Notes under the pieces: generated by a model
What the model saw: only the letters and a program-made list of their open reading frames with translations
Databases searched by the model: none
Told to the model about the DNA's origin: nothing
Shown here: positions 17,388-26,344 of the stretch, one piece after another
Layout of the letters: each line of letters starts with the position of its first letter
Position numbering within the stretch: position 1 is the first letter of the stretch
Program-made: the position numbers and the translations under genes
Assembly (NCBI GenBank): GCA_902787835.1
Contig: CADAHU010000005.1
Coordinates: 1 to 53,187, forward strand
Length of the DNA stretch: 53,187 nt
From: an uncultured Eubacteriales bacterium
GTDB lineage: Bacteria > Bacillota > Clostridia > Christensenellales > Aristaeellaceae
Direction of reading: 5' to 3'

Positions 17388-17388
17388 C

Positions 17389-17430
17389 AGGAGCCCGGCG
17401 GTTGCAATCGCCGGGCTCCTGTTTTATAAT
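17389..17430 (+). promoter_or_regulatory. Hairpin that overlaps a promoter
   Basis: AGGAGCCCGGCG (17389-17400) and CGCCGGGCTCCT (17409-17420) form a perfect 12-bp stem followed by GTTTTAT, a good forward terminator. TTGCAA in its loop (17402-17407) and TATAAT (17425-17430) are exactly 17 bases apart and would make a promoter for the next gene. Confidence 0.65.
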
Positions 17431-17456
17431 GCCTGTAAAGGAAAGGAGGGATGCCC

Positions 17457-18047
17457 ATGATCCGCTTATACGGCAGGAGGAAAACAGAGCAGATCCTGGC
17501 CGATTGCCGGGATCAGATCGAAGGGCTGGAGGCGCGGTTTGGCGTCCCCTCCGCCGCGATGCTCGCCATCCTGCGCCAGGAGCTCCCGCAGATCGATCTG
17601 ATGGATCTGCTGGCGGATCAGGCGGTGCTGCTCCATTGGAGCATGGCCCGGCTGCTGGGCCATCCCCCGCGCCGCGGCAAGCAGGACAGCTCCACCGGCT
17701 ATGCCCAGGTGTTCGCCGCCACCGCCATCAATTCCATCAATTTTGCCGCCGACGCGGGGATCACCGATTATAAAAGCCTGGGGCTGCTCACCGATCATCG
17801 CCTCAGCCGGGAAAACCCGGCCGATCTGCGTATGATCTGGCTGATGCTCCACAGGGACCGCAATTTCAATCTTTTGTGCGCCGCGCTGACGCTGCTTTCC
17901 GCCGCCAGGGAGATGACCGGGAGGATCGATTTTGCCGGTTATACATCGGAGGAATGGCAGCTGATCTTTACCCGGTACAACGCCAATACGCATCAGATCA
18001 CGCCCTATGGCCGGGAAGCCTACCGGCATTATACCCAGGCCCTGTAA
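17457..18047 (+). CDS. Hypothetical protein, possibly lysozyme-like
   Basis: A 196-residue cytosolic-looking protein. The ATG at 17457 is 7 bases after AGGAGG; an ATG at 17451 is too close. Notable stretches are LRQELPQIDLMDLLADQAV, DSSTGYAQVFAATAINSINF and, at the C-terminus, EEWQLIFTRYNANTHQITPYG. From memory these resemble clostridial and phage-related proteins with a lysozyme-like fold, in which the Glu of RQELPQ could be catalytic; I cannot confirm this. It has no signal peptide and no partner gene. Confidence 0.6.
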   Translation: MIRLYGRRKTEQILADCRDQIEGLEARFGVPSAAMLAILRQELPQIDLMDLLADQAVLLHWSMARLLGHPPRRGKQDSSTGYAQVFAATAINSINFAADAGITDYKSLGLLTDHRLSRENPADLRMIWLMLHRDRNFNLLCAALTLLSAAREMTGRIDFAGYTSEEWQLIFTRYNANTHQITPYGREAYRHYTQAL

Positions 18048-18799
18048 ATCATCTCCTGCCGGTCCCCCATGCGGTACAGATCGTGCTCGGGCGGCAGTTC
18101 CGCCGTTTCCAGCAGTTCGCAGCCTGCCAGCTGGCAGGTGCGGGACGACGCTGCGTTGGCCGGGTTGCAGGTGATGATTACATAGCCCAGGCCATGCCGA
18201 CCAGCCAGCCGGAAGAGCAGCCTGCAGGCCTTTGCGGCATAATGATGGCTGCGGTAAGGCTCCTCCACCCGATAGCCGATGTTCCCGCCGTAATACAGCC
18301 GCCGGCTGTGGCCGATGCGCAGATCGCAGACGCCGGCCTTTGCGCCGTCCGGCAGGCATATATCAAAATGATAGGCGGGGACCCAGTCTTTTTCCGGGTC
18401 GCCCTGCACTGTTTTCGTCAGGCGCAGGAAGATTTCATCCGTCCTCAGGTCGTCGGTCGGCAGAAAAGCAAAAGGTTCATTCAGCAGCTCAATATCGCTT
18501 TTATAATATTGCTCCGCAAATTGCGTGGCCTGCCGAATCTCCTCCCGGGTAAAGCGCGTCCACCGCGGCGCAGCCACCCATTTGTCCTCGCAATCGTTTT
18601 TTCGATGGATGATGGCGATGATCTCCCCGTCAAAGGCCTGCAGGGGCTCCTGCACGCCCAGAACATATACGTCCTGATCCTCCCCATCCCCCGCCTTCAG
18701 GCCGGGAATAAAGCCGTAATTGACCGGATAAACCAGCTCCGGGTATTCCGGATGCCGGGACCCCATCGGCCGGTCGATCACCACATGCACCTGCTGCAT
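18029..18799 (-). CDS. Fusion of inorganic pyrophosphatase-like domain and GNAT acetyltransferase
   Basis: About 256 residues; start at 18799 with GGAGG 6 bases upstream. Residues 1 to about 105 resemble family I inorganic pyrophosphatase in a short clostridial form: VIDRPMGSRHPEY, VYPVNYGFIPG, DGEDQDVYVLG (the paired metal-binding Asp) and CEDKWVAAP. Residues from about 125 to 256 look like a GNAT N-acetyltransferase, with GNIGYRVEEPYRSHHYAAKA covering the acetyl-CoA loop and ITCNPANAASSRTCQLAG. The substrate of either half is unknown. The gene overlaps the end of the convergent hypothetical gene by 19 bases. Confidence 0.8.
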   Translation of the reverse strand: MQQVHVVIDRPMGSRHPEYPELVYPVNYGFIPGLKAGDGEDQDVYVLGVQEPLQAFDGEIIAIIHRKNDCEDKWVAAPRWTRFTREEIRQATQFAEQYYKSDIELLNEPFAFLPTDDLRTDEIFLRLTKTVQGDPEKDWVPAYHFDICLPDGAKAGVCDLRIGHSRRLYYGGNIGYRVEEPYRSHHYAAKACRLLFRLAGRHGLGYVIITCNPANAASSRTCQLAGCELLETAELPPEHDLYRMGDRQEMIYRAWV

Positions 18800-18818
18800 T
18801 TTATCCTCCCTGTAACGC

Positions 18819-18846
18819 AAAAGGCCGCTGAAGCCAGCGGCCTTTT
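18819..18846 (-). terminator. Terminator of the division cluster
   Basis: AAAAGGCCGCTG and CAGCGGCCTTTT form a 12-bp stem with a 4-base loop, 15 bases past the ftsZ stop. Confidence 0.9.
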
Positions 18847-18860
18847 ATATTGATACTTTT

Positions 18861-20216
18861 TTACTTTTTGCGGCGCAGATAGGCGGGCACACCCAGATCG
18901 TCCTTTTCGCTGCCCACAGGCTCGTTCTGCGGGGCCGGATTGGTCTGCAGATTGGGGGCCTGGAACTGGGGCACCATGTACTGCGGCACAGCGTTCTGCT
19001 GGGGCATGGTGTACTGCGGCGCGGCATAGTTGGGCATGAAGGGAGAAGTGACCGCCGGGCGGGTGGCCGCGGGACGGGCCGCGCTGGGCGCGAAGGCGTC
19101 CGCGTCATAGGTGTTCAGCGGCGCGGGCGCATCCTCAGCGGCAGGCTCCACGGGCGTGCGGTTCTCATAGGGATTGACCGCGGCGCTGGCCATGCCGTAT
19201 GCGCCGGTCACAGGACGGGCGCCGGGACGCTTGCCCTTGGGCTCCCGGGTGGGGAAGGGCGTTTTTTCAAAGCCGGTGGCGATCACGGTGATGCGCACCT
19301 CGTCGCCCAGGGTTTCATCGATATTGGCGCCAAAGATGATGTTGGCTTCGCTGTCGGCAGCCTGCATCACCAGGCTGGCAGCCTCGTTGACGTCCATGAT
19401 GTTCATATCGGCGCCGCCGGACACGTTGATCAGCACGGCGCGCGCGCCATCGATCTTGGTCTCCAGCAGCGGGCTGCTGATGGCTTCCTTGGCGGCGGTC
19501 ACCATGCCGTTTTCGCCGCTGCCCACGCCGATGCCCATATGGGCCATGCCGCCGCTCTCCATCACGGTGCGCACATCGGCAAAGTCCAGGTTGATCACGG
19601 CGGGCACGGCGATCAGATCGCTGATGCCCTGGATGCCCTGACGCAGCACGTCATCCGCCTTGCGGAAGGCTTCCAGCATGGTGGTTCCCTTGCTGACCAC
19701 CTGCAGCAGGCGATCGTTGGGGATCACCACCAGGGTATCCACGCTCTGCTTGAGCTCGTTGATGCCGATATCGGCGTTCTTCATGCGCTGCTTGCCCTCA
19801 AAGAGGAAGGGCTTGGTCACCACGGCGATGGTCAGGCAGCCCAGCTCCCGGGCCACCTCGGCCACAATGGGGGCCGCGCCGGTGCCGGTGCCGCCGCCCA
19901 TGCCGGCGGTAACGAATACCAGGTCGGAGCCCTTAAGCGCCTCGGCGATCTCTTCGCGGCTCTCCTCGGCAGCACGGCGGCCGATATCGGGCACAGCGCC
20001 CGCGCCCAGACCCTTGGTCAGCTTTTCGCCGATCTGGATCTTTACGCCCGCCTTGGACAGGCCCAGGGCCTGGCGGTCGGTATTGACGGCAATAAATTCC
20101 ACGCCGCGCAGCCCGGCCTCCACCATGCGGTTCACGGCATTGTTGCCGCCGCCGCCGCAGCCCACAACTTTAATAGAAGCAAAACTCTGTTCCTGTTCCA
20201 TCTGGAGCTCCAACAT
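18861..20216 (-). CDS. ftsZ: Cell division GTPase FtsZ
   Basis: A 451-residue tubulin homologue that polymerises into the Z ring. It carries [18 protein letters not shown], the nucleotide signature [12 protein letters not shown], and the T7 loop region [12 protein letters not shown] Pro/Ala/Gln-rich linker (about 320-430) leads to the conserved C-terminal peptide [13 protein letters not shown], which binds FtsA and other tethers. It follows ftsA by 40 bases and is followed by a terminator. All key motifs are intact. Confidence 0.98.
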   Translation of the reverse strand: MLELQMEQEQSFASIKVVGCGGGGNNAVNRMVEAGLRGVEFIAVNTDRQALGLSKAGVKIQIGEKLTKGLGAGAVPDIGRRAAEESREEIAEALKGSDLVFVTAGMGGGTGTGAAPIVAEVARELGCLTIAVVTKPFLFEGKQRMKNADIGINELKQSVDTLVVIPNDRLLQVVSKGTTMLEAFRKADDVLRQGIQGISDLIAVPAVINLDFADVRTVMESGGMAHMGIGVGSGENGMVTAAKEAISSPLLETKIDGARAVLINVSGGADMNIMDVNEAASLVMQAADSEANIIFGANIDETLGDEVRITVIATGFEKTPFPTREPKGKRPGARPVTGAYGMASAAVNPYENRTPVEPAAEDAPAPLNTYDADAFAPSAARPAATRPAVTSPFMPNYAAPQYTMPQQNAVPQYMVPQFQAPNLQTNPAPQNEPVGSEKDDLGVPAYLRRKK

Positions 20217-20256
20217 ATTGTTCCTCCTGATTTACTTATTGATGCGCGGCGAAGGA

Positions 20257-21432
20257 TCAGCCGCCGAAAAGATTATTGAAAAATGCCTTGACGCCGCGGC
20301 TTGCGTTCTTGCTGGCCGTATGATCGATGGTCACATCCAGCACGCCCAGGGCGCTGGTATAGATGGGGCTGGACATTTTGCCGGTCTTGCGGGGCAGCTC
20401 CCGCACGGGGCGATCCAGGATGCCGGAAAGGAATTCCCGGGCGCCGCGGTTGATGGCCAGGCCGCCGCCGGTCAGATAGGCCACCGACCAGCTGCCCAGG
20501 CGCACGCCGCTGGCCTTGATGGCGTCGCGTACCGCCTCGCAGATCTCCTCCACCCGGGGTTCCAGCACATTGGCCACTTCCTCCCGGGTAAAGGTCTTGT
20601 TGATGCCGTCCCGGTCAGGCTCCATAAAGCTCTCGTCCCCCGCGGAAACGCCAAAGACGTAGGATTTTTTAATATTTTCCGCCGATTCCAGCGGGATATC
20701 CAGGCCATAAGCCAGGTCTGCGGCGATATTGCCGCCGCCCATGGGGATGACCTGATGGAAGATCAGCGCGTCGCCCTCCACCGCCATAACCTCGGTATTG
20801 AGGTAGCCCACATCCACCAGCACGGCGGTGTGATCGCGGTCCTCGTCGGAGATGAACAGCATAGCCTGTCCCACCGGCGCGGAGAAGAAGCTGTTTACAA
20901 TGATGTTCAGCGCGCGGAACCGCTCGCTGATATCATCCAGGAAGAACTGATCAGCCACCACAAAGGATACCAGCGCCCGCAGGCTGCTGCCGCGCATGCC
21001 CATGGGCTCCAGGGTCTTTTTGCCGTCGTCCACCATAAACCAGGCGGGGCTGCGATGGATGATCACGCCGCGCACCTGGCCCAGCTCATCCACAGCATTG
21101 CGGAAAAGATCCTCTATATTGCGCTCGGTCACGTGGGGATCAGCGCCCTGCAGATCCAGGCGGGTTTCCACCGTGTATACCCGGGAGAACTCGCCGGGCA
21201 CGCCCACGCTGACCTCCTTGATGCGCACGCGGCTCTGCTGCTCGGCCTCATGAACGGCAGTGGAGATGGCCTCGTTCAGCACAGCGGGATCGTTCCATTG
21301 CCCGTCCGCAAAACCGGCATAGCCTGCAAAGCCCGCGCCGATGATATCGCAGCGCTGGCGTCCGCTTGTCTCGCCCACCAGGGCTACGATCTTGCTGGTG
21401 CCAAAGTCGATTGCCGTTACCGTGTTCTTCAT
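20257..21432 (-). CDS. ftsA: Cell division actin-like protein FtsA
   Basis: A 391-residue actin-fold ATPase that tethers FtsZ to the membrane. The start at 21432 (MKNTVTAIDFGTSKIVALVG) has GAAGGGCG just upstream. It has the phosphate-1 motif AIDFGTSK, the phosphate-2 motif VDVGYLNTEVM and the adenosine motif AYLTGGGLAI. It ends with GVKAFFNNLFGG, a short amphipathic membrane-targeting helix. A promoter lies upstream, so ftsAZ can be expressed separately from the upstream cluster. Confidence 0.95.
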   Translation of the reverse strand: MKNTVTAIDFGTSKIVALVGETSGRQRCDIIGAGFAGYAGFADGQWNDPAVLNEAISTAVHEAEQQSRVRIKEVSVGVPGEFSRVYTVETRLDLQGADPHVTERNIEDLFRNAVDELGQVRGVIIHRSPAWFMVDDGKKTLEPMGMRGSSLRALVSFVVADQFFLDDISERFRALNIIVNSFFSAPVGQAMLFISDEDRDHTAVLVDVGYLNTEVMAVEGDALIFHQVIPMGGGNIAADLAYGLDIPLESAENIKKSYVFGVSAGDESFMEPDRDGINKTFTREEVANVLEPRVEEICEAVRDAIKASGVRLGSWSVAYLTGGGLAINRGAREFLSGILDRPVRELPRKTGKMSSPIYTSALGVLDVTIDHTASKNASRGVKAFFNNLFGG

Positions 21433-21522
21433 TCGCCCTTCATCCCCCAAACATCCTGCAGCATGCGCTGTCACGACCGCATGGCAATATACCGAATGCG
21501 CTCAATGTCATTAGGATACTTA

Positions 21523-21551
21523 ATTGTAACCTTTTTGTGATAATTTGGCAA
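21523..21551 (-). promoter_or_regulatory. Internal promoter for ftsAZ
   Basis: Minus-strand TTGCCA (21546-21551) and TACAAT (21523-21528) are 17 bases apart in the AT-rich 181-base gap between ftsQ and ftsA. Confidence 0.75.
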
Positions 21552-21613
21552 GTGTTTTAGCGGGCATTGGGCACATTTTTTGCAATTTTTTTCGTAAAAT
21601 ATTACATTTAAGA

Positions 21614-22429
21614 TCAATTGATGGGCCGGAAGGAGGCGATCCCGGGCGTTGCCGCCTCAATGGTCCCCTGGGGCGAGCCATTGCCGCGCAGCTCCTGCAG
21701 CACGCCGCGCACCGTGCCGATCTTGGCGCGCAGCTCGGTCACATCGCCGATATTGGCTGTGTAGCCATCCACCGTCACAAGAAATATACTGTCCAGGGAG
21801 CTGAAGTTCAATTCCGATATTTCATCCAGCGCGCCCTGGGCCTCCAGCTCGCCGATCACCTGGCGCATGGCCTCCATCTGGGCCTCGTTCCGGCAAGCGA
21901 TAACGCCGCCGCGCCTGATATCGCGCACCGTCAGGCCGGTGACCTGTATGCAGCCGTTGTCCATTTTGATATCGTTGGTGGTCTCCAGCACCATGCCATC
22001 CGCGGCGGCGATATACTGTATGCCCATATACACCACGTTGATCCGGGGCCGGCGCTCTTCCAGGTTGAGGATCAGGCCGTTGGGCCAAAGCTTTTCCATG
22101 CTGATGAAGCGCAGATAGCGGTCATCCTCGATGTTTTTTTTGATCCGCTCCTCGTTCAGCCCAAAATAGGTGGTGCTCTCGGTGATCCCGGCCTGCTCAA
22201 GCACCCACTCCACCTTATAGGTGATCAGCCCGTTGACCTGCACGTTGGTCAGCCGCAGCCATTCCCCGCGCGCGAAAAGGGCGGCAACCGTCAGCATGAC
22301 GATCACCGCGATCACGGTATAGATCCCGCGCCGGGACGGCCTTTGGTTCAGGGTATAGCTCTCGTCCTGCGGCCGCGCCGCGCGGCTGTTCCGGGGCTCT
22401 CCGCCCGGGGTTTGCATTGGATTGGACAT
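21614..22429 (-). CDS. ftsQ: Cell division protein FtsQ/DivIB
   Basis: A 271-residue bitopic membrane protein of the divisome. A cytoplasmic tail rich in Arg and Pro is followed by one membrane segment (about 33-50, IYTVIAVIVMLTVAALF) and a POTRA domain (LRLTNVQVNGLITYKVEWVL). The conserved pattern NLEERRPRINVVYMG follows. It would join FtsL and FtsB-like proteins to activate septal synthesis. GGAGAAAG precedes the start. It follows murA by 24 bases. Confidence 0.9.
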   Translation of the reverse strand: MSNPMQTPGGEPRNSRAARPQDESYTLNQRPSRRGIYTVIAVIVMLTVAALFARGEWLRLTNVQVNGLITYKVEWVLEQAGITESTTYFGLNEERIKKNIEDDRYLRFISMEKLWPNGLILNLEERRPRINVVYMGIQYIAAADGMVLETTNDIKMDNGCIQVTGLTVRDIRRGGVIACRNEAQMEAMRQVIGELEAQGALDEISELNFSSLDSIFLVTVDGYTANIGDVTELRAKIGTVRGVLQELRGNGSPQGTIEAATPGIASFRPIN

Positions 22430-22453
22430 TTTCTTTCTCCATCCTGCGGCAGT

Positions 22454-23716
22454 TTATTCGATCCGGGGCACGCGGCGGACATGGGCTCCCAAGGCGCACA
22501 GCGCGTCCTCCATGCGCTCATATCCGCGGTCGATCAGCTCCACGCCGGAGATCAGCGTTTCTCCCCGGGCGGCCAGGCCGGCCAGCACCAGCGCCGCGCC
22601 GCCGCGCAGATCCCGCGCCTGTACGCGCGCGCCATGCAGCCCGTCTACACCCTGGATCACCGCGGCCCGCCCCGAAACGCGGATGTTGGCCCCCATGCGG
22701 CTGAGCTCCCCGGCCAGGGCAAAGCGGTTTTCAAATACGTTTTCCACCACCACGCCGCAGCCCTCGGCCACCGACGCCAGCGCCAGCATGGGGCTTTGCA
22801 TATCGGTGGGGAAGCCCGGGTGGGGCTGGGTTTGCAGGGTATCAAAGGCCTTCAGCCGCCGGGGCGCGCGCAGGCTCAGCCGGTTTTCCTCCTCGGTGAC
22901 CGCGCAGCCCATCTCCCGCAGCTTTTCCATCACCGCCGTCATATGGCAGGGCTGCACGCCGCTCAGGAGGATCTCCCCGCCGGTGATGGCGGCGGCGCAC
23001 AGATAGGTGCCGGCGGCGATGCGGTCAAACATGGGCGTATAAGACGCGCCGTGCAGCCGCCGGACGCCCTCAATCTCGATGAGCGGAGAGCCCGCGCCGC
23101 GCACATGACCGCCCATGGCGTTGATGTAGGATTGCAGATCGCCGATCTCCGGCTCCCGGGCAGCGTTGCTGATGGTGGTACGGCCCGGCGTCAGCACGGC
23201 GGCCATCATCACATTCTCCGTGGCCCCCACCGAGGGATAATCCAGGTGAACGTCCGCCGCGTGCATATTGCCGCCGTCGCAGCGCAGCACGCCCTCCCGT
23301 TCCTCAATGACCACGCCCATCCGGCGCAGGCCGCTGAGATGCAGATCGATGGGCCTGAGGCCTATCTCGCATCCGCCGGGATAAACCACCTCCGCCCGCC
23401 GCAGACGCCCCAGGATCGGCCCCAGCAAAAAGATGGAGGAGCGGACGCGCTTGCTGAGCTGCTCCGGCATCTCTCCCCGGGCCAAATGATCTCCGCTTAC
23501 CGTCAGGCCGCTTTCATTCCACTCCGAAGGGCAGCCAAGGCAGCCGAGGATGCCGCGCATGCTCTCCACATCGGCGATCCGCGGGCAGCCCGCGATCAAG
23601 GAGGGGCTGTCGGCCAGCACCGATGCCGCCATGATGGGCAGCACGGCGTTCTTGGCCGCGCCGATGGTCATTTCTCCCTGTATTCTTTCGCCGCCGCGCA
23701 CTGCAAATCCTTCCAT
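22454..23716 (-). CDS. murA: UDP-N-acetylglucosamine 1-carboxyvinyltransferase
   Basis: A 420-residue enzyme that transfers enolpyruvate from PEP to UDP-GlcNAc, the first committed step of peptidoglycan synthesis. The start at 23716 has GGAGGTGA upstream. The N-terminal KNAVLPIMAA, the active-site Cys in PGGCEIGLRPIDLHLSGLR (the fosfomycin target) and DRIAAGTYLCAAAITGG are present. It occupies the place between ftsW and ftsQ where murG, murC or murB often lie in Firmicutes. Confidence 0.95.
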   Translation of the reverse strand: MEGFAVRGGERIQGEMTIGAAKNAVLPIMAASVLADSPSLIAGCPRIADVESMRGILGCLGCPSEWNESGLTVSGDHLARGEMPEQLSKRVRSSIFLLGPILGRLRRAEVVYPGGCEIGLRPIDLHLSGLRRMGVVIEEREGVLRCDGGNMHAADVHLDYPSVGATENVMMAAVLTPGRTTISNAAREPEIGDLQSYINAMGGHVRGAGSPLIEIEGVRRLHGASYTPMFDRIAAGTYLCAAAITGGEILLSGVQPCHMTAVMEKLREMGCAVTEEENRLSLRAPRRLKAFDTLQTQPHPGFPTDMQSPMLALASVAEGCGVVVENVFENRFALAGELSRMGANIRVSGRAAVIQGVDGLHGARVQARDLRGGAALVLAGLAARGETLISGVELIDRGYERMEDALCALGAHVRRVPRIE

Positions 23717-23779
23717 GCGCTCACCTCCGTTTTCCATGCTTTCATGCTATGCCGCATGGAAAATAAGGTGCGGAGCGCG

Positions 23780-24910
23780 TCAGAAGGTTTTTTCGCAGGT
23801 GCGGCTGATGGACAGCAGCACGCCCACCGCCGCCAGGGTAATGGAAAGGGAGGTTCCGCCGGCGCTGAAAAAGGGCAGCGGCAGACCGGTGGTGGGCAAA
23901 ATGCCGATGACCACGCCCATATTGATGAAGGCCTGCACGGTGATCATGCTGGTGATGCCCGCCGCCAGCAGGCAGCCGAAGCGATCGGGGCAGGTCAGGG
24001 CGATGCGCATGCCGGCAAACAGAAAGGCGATGAACATCAGGATCACCAGCACGCAGCCCAGCAGGCCAAAGTCCTCCCCCACGATGGCGAAGATAAAATC
24101 GCTCTCCGGATAGGGCAGATAGGCGTACTTCTGCCGCCCTGCCCCCAGCCCCATGCCGAACAGCCCGCCGGAGCCAAAGGCGATCAGCGACTGGGAAAGC
24201 TGATAGCCCTCGTCGCTCATCTTGGAAAAGGGATCGGTAAAGGAGAGCAGCCGCGCCCGGCGATAGGGCGCGCTCCAGGCGTAATAGGCGCCCACGGCCA
24301 ATCCCCCGCCGCCCAGCAGCAGCAGATGCCGCCATTTGGCCCCGGCCAGCATCACCAGGATCACGCTGACGATCAGGATGCTGCCTGCGGTGGAAAGGTT
24401 CGGCTGCTCCAGGATCAGCAGAAAGGCCACCGCCGGCGCGGCCAGCACCGGCAGGATGCCGCTGAAGAATTGTCGCACCCGCTTTCCCCGGGCTGCCAGC
24501 GCCAGGGAGACGAAGAGCACCAGGGCGTATTTGGCAAACTCGCTGGGCTGAAAGGACAGCGGCCCCAGCCGCAGCCAGCGCCGGGAGCCGTTTACATATA
24601 CGCCGACGCCGGGAATGATGACCAGCACCAGCAGCAATGCGCTCAGGATAAGCCCCGTCACCGCCACCCGATGCCGGCCCCAGAACCAATGGGGAATCCT
24701 GGATGTAAAAAACATGGCCACAAAGCCTATGGCCATGCCAAACAGCTGCTTTTTGACTTCGGACAGTGCATCTCCGCTGTCTTGCGCCATATAATAGGTA
24801 GCGCTGAACAGCGTTACCAATCCCATCATCAGCAGCAGCATTACGATCACAGGCAGCGTTTTATCCACCGGCCTGCGCTTTCTCTTTGGCAGGACGACGG
24901 TATTAGTCAT
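23780..24910 (-). CDS. ftsW: SEDS peptidoglycan glycosyltransferase FtsW
   Basis: A 376-residue membrane protein with about ten segments that polymerises lipid II at the septum with its partner PBP. Signatures include LGPLSFQPSEFAKYALVLF, GYQLSQSLIAFGSGGLFGMG, PYPESDFIFAIVGEDFGLLG and LPTTGLPLPFFSAGGTS. AAAGGA precedes the start. Its position next to murD and downstream of the PBP supports FtsW rather than RodA or SpoVE, though SpoVE cannot be excluded. Confidence 0.94.
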   Translation of the reverse strand: MTNTVVLPKRKRRPVDKTLPVIVMLLLMMGLVTLFSATYYMAQDSGDALSEVKKQLFGMAIGFVAMFFTSRIPHWFWGRHRVAVTGLILSALLLVLVIIPGVGVYVNGSRRWLRLGPLSFQPSEFAKYALVLFVSLALAARGKRVRQFFSGILPVLAAPAVAFLLILEQPNLSTAGSILIVSVILVMLAGAKWRHLLLLGGGGLAVGAYYAWSAPYRRARLLSFTDPFSKMSDEGYQLSQSLIAFGSGGLFGMGLGAGRQKYAYLPYPESDFIFAIVGEDFGLLGCVLVILMFIAFLFAGMRIALTCPDRFGCLLAAGITSMITVQAFINMGVVIGILPTTGLPLPFFSAGGTSLSITLAAVGVLLSISRTCEKTF

Positions 24911-24944
24911 GCCTGCGGTCCTTTCGGGAAAGAGAATGGAAAAA

Positions 24945-26318
24945 CTATGAAAGCTCGTTTACCAGTTGCTTGAACACGCGTCCGCGCTGTTCGTAATCGG
25001 TAAACTGGTCGAAGGAGGCACAGGCAGGCGACAAAAGCACGTTGCCGCCGGGCTGTGCCAGTTTCCGGCACAGTTTTACCATATCGGGATAGTTCTCCGC
25101 ATGGTCGATCGCGGTGTACCCCGCATCCAGCAGGGCCTTTTCAATCTGCGGGCCGGTGGCGCCGCAGAGCACCACCCGGGCGATCTGTCCGCTGACGATG
25201 ATTTCCCGCGCCAATGCGTCGAAGGGAACATGCTTATCAGAGCCGCCCAGGATCAGTACCGTGGGTGCGCGCATGGTCTGCACGGCCTTGATGGTGCTGT
25301 CAACATTGGTACCCTTGCTGTCGTTGTACCACTTGACGCCATCCAGCTCCCGCACAAACTCGATGCGGTGCTCCACACCCTTGAAGGTACGCAGTACATG
25401 ACGGATCACAGCTGTGGGGACGCCCGCGGCATAGGCCATCATGGCCGCGGCCAGGGCGTTCTCGGTATTGTGCGGGCCGGGGATATACACCTCGTCCACG
25501 CCGCATACCGGCTTTTCTTCGCCCCTCCAGCGGAGGGTGATCCTGCCCTCCTTCACAAATGCACCCTGCTTAACTTCCTGCGTTCGGCTGAACCAGGCCA
25601 CTTGCGCGCCCAGCCCTTCCGCCATTTTGCGGCATGCCGGATCATCGTAATTCAGCACCGCCGTGTCCATGCCATTCTGACGGTCAAATATATGCCGCTT
25701 GACCGCGGTATAATTCTCCATGTTGTAATGGCGGTTCAGGTGATCCTCCGTGATGTTGAGCACAGCGGCAACCTTGGGATGGAAGGTGTCGGTGGTTTCC
25801 AGCTGAAAGGAGGAAACCTCGGCCACCAGCACATCCTCGGGATGGCTGAGCATGGCGGCGGCAGACAACGGATAACCAATATTGCCTGCCACGTAGGCGA
25901 TTTTGCCCGCCGCGCGGAAGATCTCGCCCAGAAGTGAAACCGTGGTGGTTTTGCCGTTGGTGCCGGTCAGGGCCACCAGCAGACCATCGGCCAATTGTGA
26001 AGCAACCTCAAGCTCGCCTGTTACGGGGACGCCTTTCTCTTTTGCAGCGAGCACGATGGGAGAATCAATGGGCACGCCGGGACTGATCAACAGGATATCG
26101 CTTTGGTCCAGCAGCGACGCCGGATCCTCTCCCAGGTGCCATTCGCAATGTATATCCTTAAGGGGCAGCAGCGCGTCTCCCAGCTGCGCTTCTGTCTTGC
26201 GGTCGTTCAGCAGGGGGATGGCCCCATAGCGGTGCAGGAGCTGCGCCACGGCCACGCCGCTGCGGGCCATGCCCAGCACCAGCACCCGCTTGCCTTGCCA
26301 ATACGTACGATCGGTCAT
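24945..26318 (-). CDS. murD: UDP-N-acetylmuramoyl-L-alanine:D-glutamate ligase
   Basis: A 457-residue Mur ligase that adds D-Glu to UDP-MurNAc-L-Ala. It has a Rossmann-like N-domain (VLVLGMARSGVAVAQLL), the ATP loop ALTGTNGKTTTVSLLGEIF near 115, the central NITEDHLNRHYNMENY and the C-domain KWYNDSKGTNVDSTIKAV. GGTGGTGA precedes the start. It lies between mraY and ftsW in the usual order. Confidence 0.96.
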   Translation of the reverse strand: MTDRTYWQGKRVLVLGMARSGVAVAQLLHRYGAIPLLNDRKTEAQLGDALLPLKDIHCEWHLGEDPASLLDQSDILLISPGVPIDSPIVLAAKEKGVPVTGELEVASQLADGLLVALTGTNGKTTTVSLLGEIFRAAGKIAYVAGNIGYPLSAAAMLSHPEDVLVAEVSSFQLETTDTFHPKVAAVLNITEDHLNRHYNMENYTAVKRHIFDRQNGMDTAVLNYDDPACRKMAEGLGAQVAWFSRTQEVKQGAFVKEGRITLRWRGEEKPVCGVDEVYIPGPHNTENALAAAMMAYAAGVPTAVIRHVLRTFKGVEHRIEFVRELDGVKWYNDSKGTNVDSTIKAVQTMRAPTVLILGGSDKHVPFDALAREIIVSGQIARVVLCGATGPQIEKALLDAGYTAIDHAENYPDMVKLCRKLAQPGGNVLLSPACASFDQFTDYEQRGRVFKQLVNELS

Positions 26319-26344
26319 TGTATCACCACCGATTCAAAATAGAT

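Noticed and set aside
21545..24973. 1142-residue open frame on the plus strand opposite ftsQ, murA and ftsW
   Set aside because: The opposite strand encodes three well-recognised division genes. The translation is His/Gln/Ala-rich without domains.
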